A DNA stretch of 64,000 nucleotides from Muricea muricata (Eukaryota; Cnidaria; Anthozoa; Malacalcyonacea; Plexauridae). The stretch is taken from contig OY979730.1 of assembly GCA_963855995.1 (NCBI GenBank), forward strand, positions 4,165,341-4,229,340, given 5' to 3'. Of the stretch, positions 60,101 through 64,000 are shown piece by piece. The notes below the pieces were generated by a model. The model was not told the DNA's origin. It searched no databases and saw nothing but the letters and a program-made list of their open reading frames with translations. The translations under genes and the position numbers were made by a program. The number at the start of each line of letters is the position of its first letter. Position 1 is the stretch's first letter.

Positions 60101-60915
60101 ATGTCTAATGAAAATTTCCAATAGTAACCTCATTTTCCTTTTAAATTTGGCTGTCAATTCGTAACATTTCGCAACAAAATAGCCGTCATAAGTCTTCGTA
60201 TGCTAAAGCTTTTGGAGTTAATTTTGAGAAGTTATATGCCAACGCAAAACATCGAAATGCTATGTGCTGAAATCTTGACAGATCTAACAATGTTATCTCA
60301 TGCATTATAAATATTGAGTTGCTGAATTCAAAAGTACAGAATCAAGAAGTCAGTTATCCTGAATAAAAGTTAGGCACACCCTTTCCTTTGTGCATTTAAT
60401 ATCTTAGGTAATGCATAAAGTACCAGCTTAGTGTTTATGTTAACGTTTTGGGCAGGTTACTGTTAATTACGCATCGTTAGATACATACAGGAACAAACAC
60501 AGCATTAATGTAGTCTGAATCTTCCACTCCATCGATGTATGGGATAGGCACACGGCTTCGTTCAGCTAAAACAAAACATTAAAAAAGGAAATTAATGAGT
60601 GATATATTTTGAAGCTGGCGTGTCTTTGAGTCTGAGTATAAATTACGGTGCAAAGCAAGGTAAAATAATCGCTAACTCACGAATATTATTAACAGATAAA
60701 GCGTTTGAAATGTGGTCAAGTCTACTTTATCCATATTTTCTGCGCATAATATTATGTTTCAGCCATAGAAATGTCCAGAACTGACTTGACTAGCACTTAA
60801 GCTTCAGTTAAATACCTGGGCAGATGTTTTTCCTACGATTCTTTTTCTTATTTCCCTTCAACAATCCAGCAACGCATTCATCGGGAGAAAGTTTCGGTGA
60901 AATTTCGCCCAATCT
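57155..60915 (-). CDS. Gene A, membrane-distal phosphatase domain D2
   Basis: D2 spans the last seven exons. It keeps SDYINAVFV, FIATQSPL, WRMI, a WPDQQAPP loop with the Asp that most D2 domains have lost, and a P-loop VCGDGAGRTG with Cys and Arg. It differs from D1 in the His before Cys (Val), in the Ser-Ala after Cys (Gly-Asp), in the KNRY loop (replaced by NRRKNICP) and in the Q-loop (RPQFVEN instead of MVQT). It is probably regulatory or weakly active. The missing pTyr loop argues against normal substrate binding. Confidence 0.9.
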
Positions 60916-63900
60916 CTGAAATAACAATAGACTACATTGTTCTAATATTTATTTTCAAAGTACATTTATTTTTAATTACTTGCTTCTTTTATTATTTTTT
61001 ATCCAAGAATGGCAGTTACAATGATTATATATATTTACGATAAGTTCAGATAGTGAACACTTTGAAAAATTTCAAATAAGAATCCGGAACAAGGTCAAGC
61101 AAATTCTATATAAAAATCTGTTGACATGTCTATTATCAGTTCAGTTTTTGTTTTTTTATTATTTTTGCTTTATATTTATATAATGAAAATATTAATATAT
61201 TAAAAAAGAAAGAGGCTGGAAGCATATTCGAAACCATTTTGTTTGTGTTACAGTTGTCTGTTTGTTTCTCTGCTTGTCAATGATTTTTTGTCTGTTTGTT
61301 AAAATATACATTATCGTAGTGTATCACCAACCTTAAATTTCTCCTCAAATCCTGTCATGCCACTGTCTTGCACCACCGCAAGGTTTTCGATTTCTTTCCT
61401 GATTCTAGCAGAATCCACCTCGTTTATACCACACAAGATACTCTCCAAAATAGCTTCGTGAACAAACACGAATTGCTCCTGCAAAGATTAATTGAATAAC
61501 GAAACAGTGCTGGTAAAGAGCGTTTCAGTAATAATATTTCCTAGTTTATTCTGACACCAAAATATCCTACCAAAGTTTGAACCATGTTCATTCTTCTTTC
61601 TCTCATCGCACAAATTTCTCCAAACACGTCGATAGAATTGATGACACTTTTTTCAAGTTTAGTAAGGATCATATCGATAGCAAGGAAGACGCCAGTTCTG
61701 CCAACGCCAGCGCTGGAAAATAAAAGCAGCGAATCATGAATTTGCACCTTTATTTTACTACTGTAAAGTTACAAAATATTTTTCTTAATTTTTCTTTAGC
61801 TCTGCATTTACATTTCAACCCAATTTTATATACTGCTACGAAGCGAAGATGTATACGATGAAAATTTCCTTAAGTTTTGATCTTTTTATATGATTAGCGG
61901 TGTGAATCACACGAAGAGTTGCAAAGGTTAACATTGGGCCTTCTTTATAGTTGGCTCACGACTTTCTCGATGAGAAAGCAATGTTCGACAAATGTACGTA
62001 TATTGTAACATATTTTCTGAGATACGTATATATATGTTTTCATTTTGATATTCCTACAGAGCCTTTAAAATGTACTAGGGAGAAAATTCCTACCTGCAAT
62101 GTACGACGATGGGTCCGGACTGTTCCACATGATGGTGCCTAAAATGTTTTCTGAATGCAAGGAGTTGGGTGGGATATTCAGGTACACCATGATCAGGCCA
62201 AGATTGAAAGTAATGATGTTGTACTTCGCGTTCTTCTCTATCCTAAGAAGGTTTGTTCAAATATATTCAGTGTAATTTTTTTCTGTCTGAGCAGCAATAC
62301 TAATACTGTTTCAGCAATAGTACACAAATATATGAGGCAACAACTAGGATATGTGTTATTTAACAACTACTATGTGTTATTAGAGAAATCAATGACGTCC
62401 ATATGAAGAATATATGGCACATAAGTACTTAATGGTGGACGAACTTGCAAAGAAATTTCCTACCTTTTTAATTAGAAAAATATGCGTGACATGATAGGCA
62501 AACTCTTCAGTCTTCGTCAAAGTTACTTCAATATCTCCGTACTTTTGAGTTCCTTCGTCTGGCCAATATTTCTCACATTTAGGCTGCAAAACCAATTGTT
62601 CCAATCACTTGCAGTGCAATAGTATAGAAAATACCAGTACAGACACACTTACCTTGCCAAGTTCAGCAAGAGAGGTGACCATCACAATGGAATAACAACG
62701 TTGTTCCCAAATCATTCGCCACATATCATCCACAGTTACTGGAGTGGGACCTTTCATTTTAAAATAGAAGTTAAAGCCAATCGTTGACCAGTTGTGCTCT
62801 ATATTGTATGATTAGCAGGGCAAAAGTTTTCGGGGTACACATTTTTGTTGGAAAATTTATCTCAAAGTGATAAAACAAGCTGACAACTATGAAGATTTAT
62901 CAAATACTGTCTGTACTCTCTCGTAGCTATCAAGCGTTTTACTTGGCGGAAATACACAGAGGAAACTATATATGTTTAAAAATCAAAAGAAGCTTGGTAT
63001 GGTTAGAGTTACATGTAAACTGTCGTTTATACTTAGCCTCCCAAGTTTCAACCATAAAAATAATTTACCACTGCTGCTGGAATAGTATAGTCATTCAAAT
63101 CGCTTGTTTTTTAAATTAGATAGCCACCGCAACTTACCTTGACTAGCAATGTACGAGTTTTCATTTATGCCCTAAAAATCGATGTTTAAAGTAGGTTTAG
63201 GAAAGAGAGTATAACAAAAGCCATCATTAGAATTATTAATCTAACAACTACGAAAATTCAGGTGAAGTCAAAATTAATAAGCGAGCCATTACGTCTATGT
63301 AGCTGGCGTTGATGTAATCTTCCGTTTCGTCTCCTGAGAGAACAACTCGACAATGATCGTCTGAAATAATTACAGAAACATTTGGTTTAAAACCCTTAGC
63401 ATATACAATACACAGTGTGATATGATAAAACATATTCCGAAAAAAATACAGGCATCATTCTCTCTGATGATGGCTTTGAAAGGAAATCGAAATATTACAG
63501 TTTCAATTGTATCAGGTTGTTTAACTCGTGTATTAAGTTTTTTACTTTTTGGAATATGCTCTATTATCTTCTACTTTCAATAAATTGTCGTCACCTCATG
63601 GTTTACATTACGTAAATTTCATACAGTACATGTTACGATATTTCCATATCTGTTTTTTATCTTGTTGAAAAGTTTTTTCGACACTTCCCACGACGTTTTC
63701 ATGGTTTTCGGCAAATCCTGTCAAGAGAAACGTATATGTTTAAATTTCTTTCCTTTTAGGCATATGCTTAAATTGTAAGACCAAAATTTAAGTTTAAATA
63801 AATGAACTATTTCCTAGAGAAACGAGACAATTATATAATTATTAAAGAAGTTGTCTTTCTTAATATAAGAATGCTCCTACAGGGGGATGCCGTCGTGCTT

Positions 63901-64000
63901 ATTTCAAAAATTGATAATCAAAGACGAGCCGCAAATTCACATTTCTTATTTGTAAACCTACCTCGTATTCTTTCTCGAATTCGTAATTATCTTTTGCCTT
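57155..64000 (-). CDS. Gene A: receptor-type tyrosine phosphatase, D1 and D2 domains (partial)
   Basis: Sixteen exons join in frame to 563 codons plus TAA: 63962-64000 (cut by the edge), 63630-63717, 63293-63360, 63138-63171, 62653-62750, 62464-62583, 62094-62242, 61571-61712, 61332-61478, 60816-60915, 60489-60565, 59758-59889, 59438-59569, 59009-59163, 58184-58319 and 57155-57229. All have GT/AG borders. They encode two consecutive PTP domains and end FSDYANFE. Tandem cytoplasmic PTP domains define class I receptor phosphatases, which remove phosphate from tyrosine on signalling proteins at the plasma membrane. The extracellular and transmembrane parts lie beyond the right edge. The first exon shown begins within the usual KDNYEFEKEYE region before D1. 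Confidence 0.95.
61332..64000 (-). CDS. Gene A, membrane-proximal phosphatase domain D1
   Basis: All catalytic elements are visible in order. The pTyr-recognition loop is KNRYGNI (63630-63717), followed by DYINASYI (63293-63360). The WPD loop is WPDHGVPE (62094-62242). The P-loop is HCSAGVGRTG, formed across the 62094/61712 splice junction, with nucleophilic Cys and phosphate-binding Arg. The Q-loop is MVQT, followed by EQFVFVHEAI (61571-61712 and 61332-61478). D1 should therefore be an active enzyme. Confidence 0.95.

Noticed and set aside
61951-62406. Plus-strand frames across the gene A region
   Set aside because: They are the antisense of phosphatase exons and introns, whose minus-strand reading is unambiguous.

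Overview
The window is animal nuclear DNA: AT-rich, with many short coding exons bounded by GT/AG splice signals and abundant DNA transposons, MITEs and degraded retroelements. Extracellular modules (SUEL-type lectin, SRCR, F5/8 type C, fibronectin III) beside a receptor tyrosine phosphatase (RPTP) fit an early-branching metazoan. A cnidarian, perhaps an anthozoan, is my best guess, but no species-level call is possible. All confident genes are on the minus strand.

Layout from right to left, which is the direction of transcription. At 64000-57155 lies the 3' half of an RPTP gene (gene A), with 16 exons giving two phosphatase domains and a stop. At 55074-53148 is the 5' end of a second gene (gene B), with a TATA box, a signal-peptide exon, a lectin-like exon and a SUEL exon that breaks off halfway. 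At 51791-47724 is a four-level nest of transposons whose target-site duplications can still be read. At 47360-46760 is a 31-bp minisatellite. At 46317-45571 and 18455-18051 are direct copies of one dispersed repeat (X). Between them sits a very large inverted repeat: arms 19172-31738 and 32314-45570 around a 575-bp spacer. From 18050 to about 12500 nothing is recognisable. From 12490 to 10075 is a transposon graveyard (Helitron, LINE and Tc1/mariner fragments). From 8871 to 6760 are MITEs and small repeats. At 6678-112 is the extracellular half of a third gene (gene C): lectin-like, SUEL, SRCR, F5/8C and FN3 domains, running off the left edge.

Gene B is a clear paralogue of the start of gene C, and gene A upstream on the same strand ends in phosphatase domains. 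I infer a tandem head-to-tail family of modular lectin-type receptor phosphatases, with the palindrome and transposon nest inserted between (or possibly within) members. The domain exons of gene C are phase 1-1, so they could be shuffled without breaking frame.

The arms of the giant palindrome are nearly identical where I compared them but differ by clean insertions (one with a 5-bp target duplication), a roughly 75-bp tandem duplication, a 20-bp indel and homopolymer lengths. They are therefore not a trivial sequencing copy. A head-to-head join of two haplotypes by the assembler remains the main alternative to a true palindrome.
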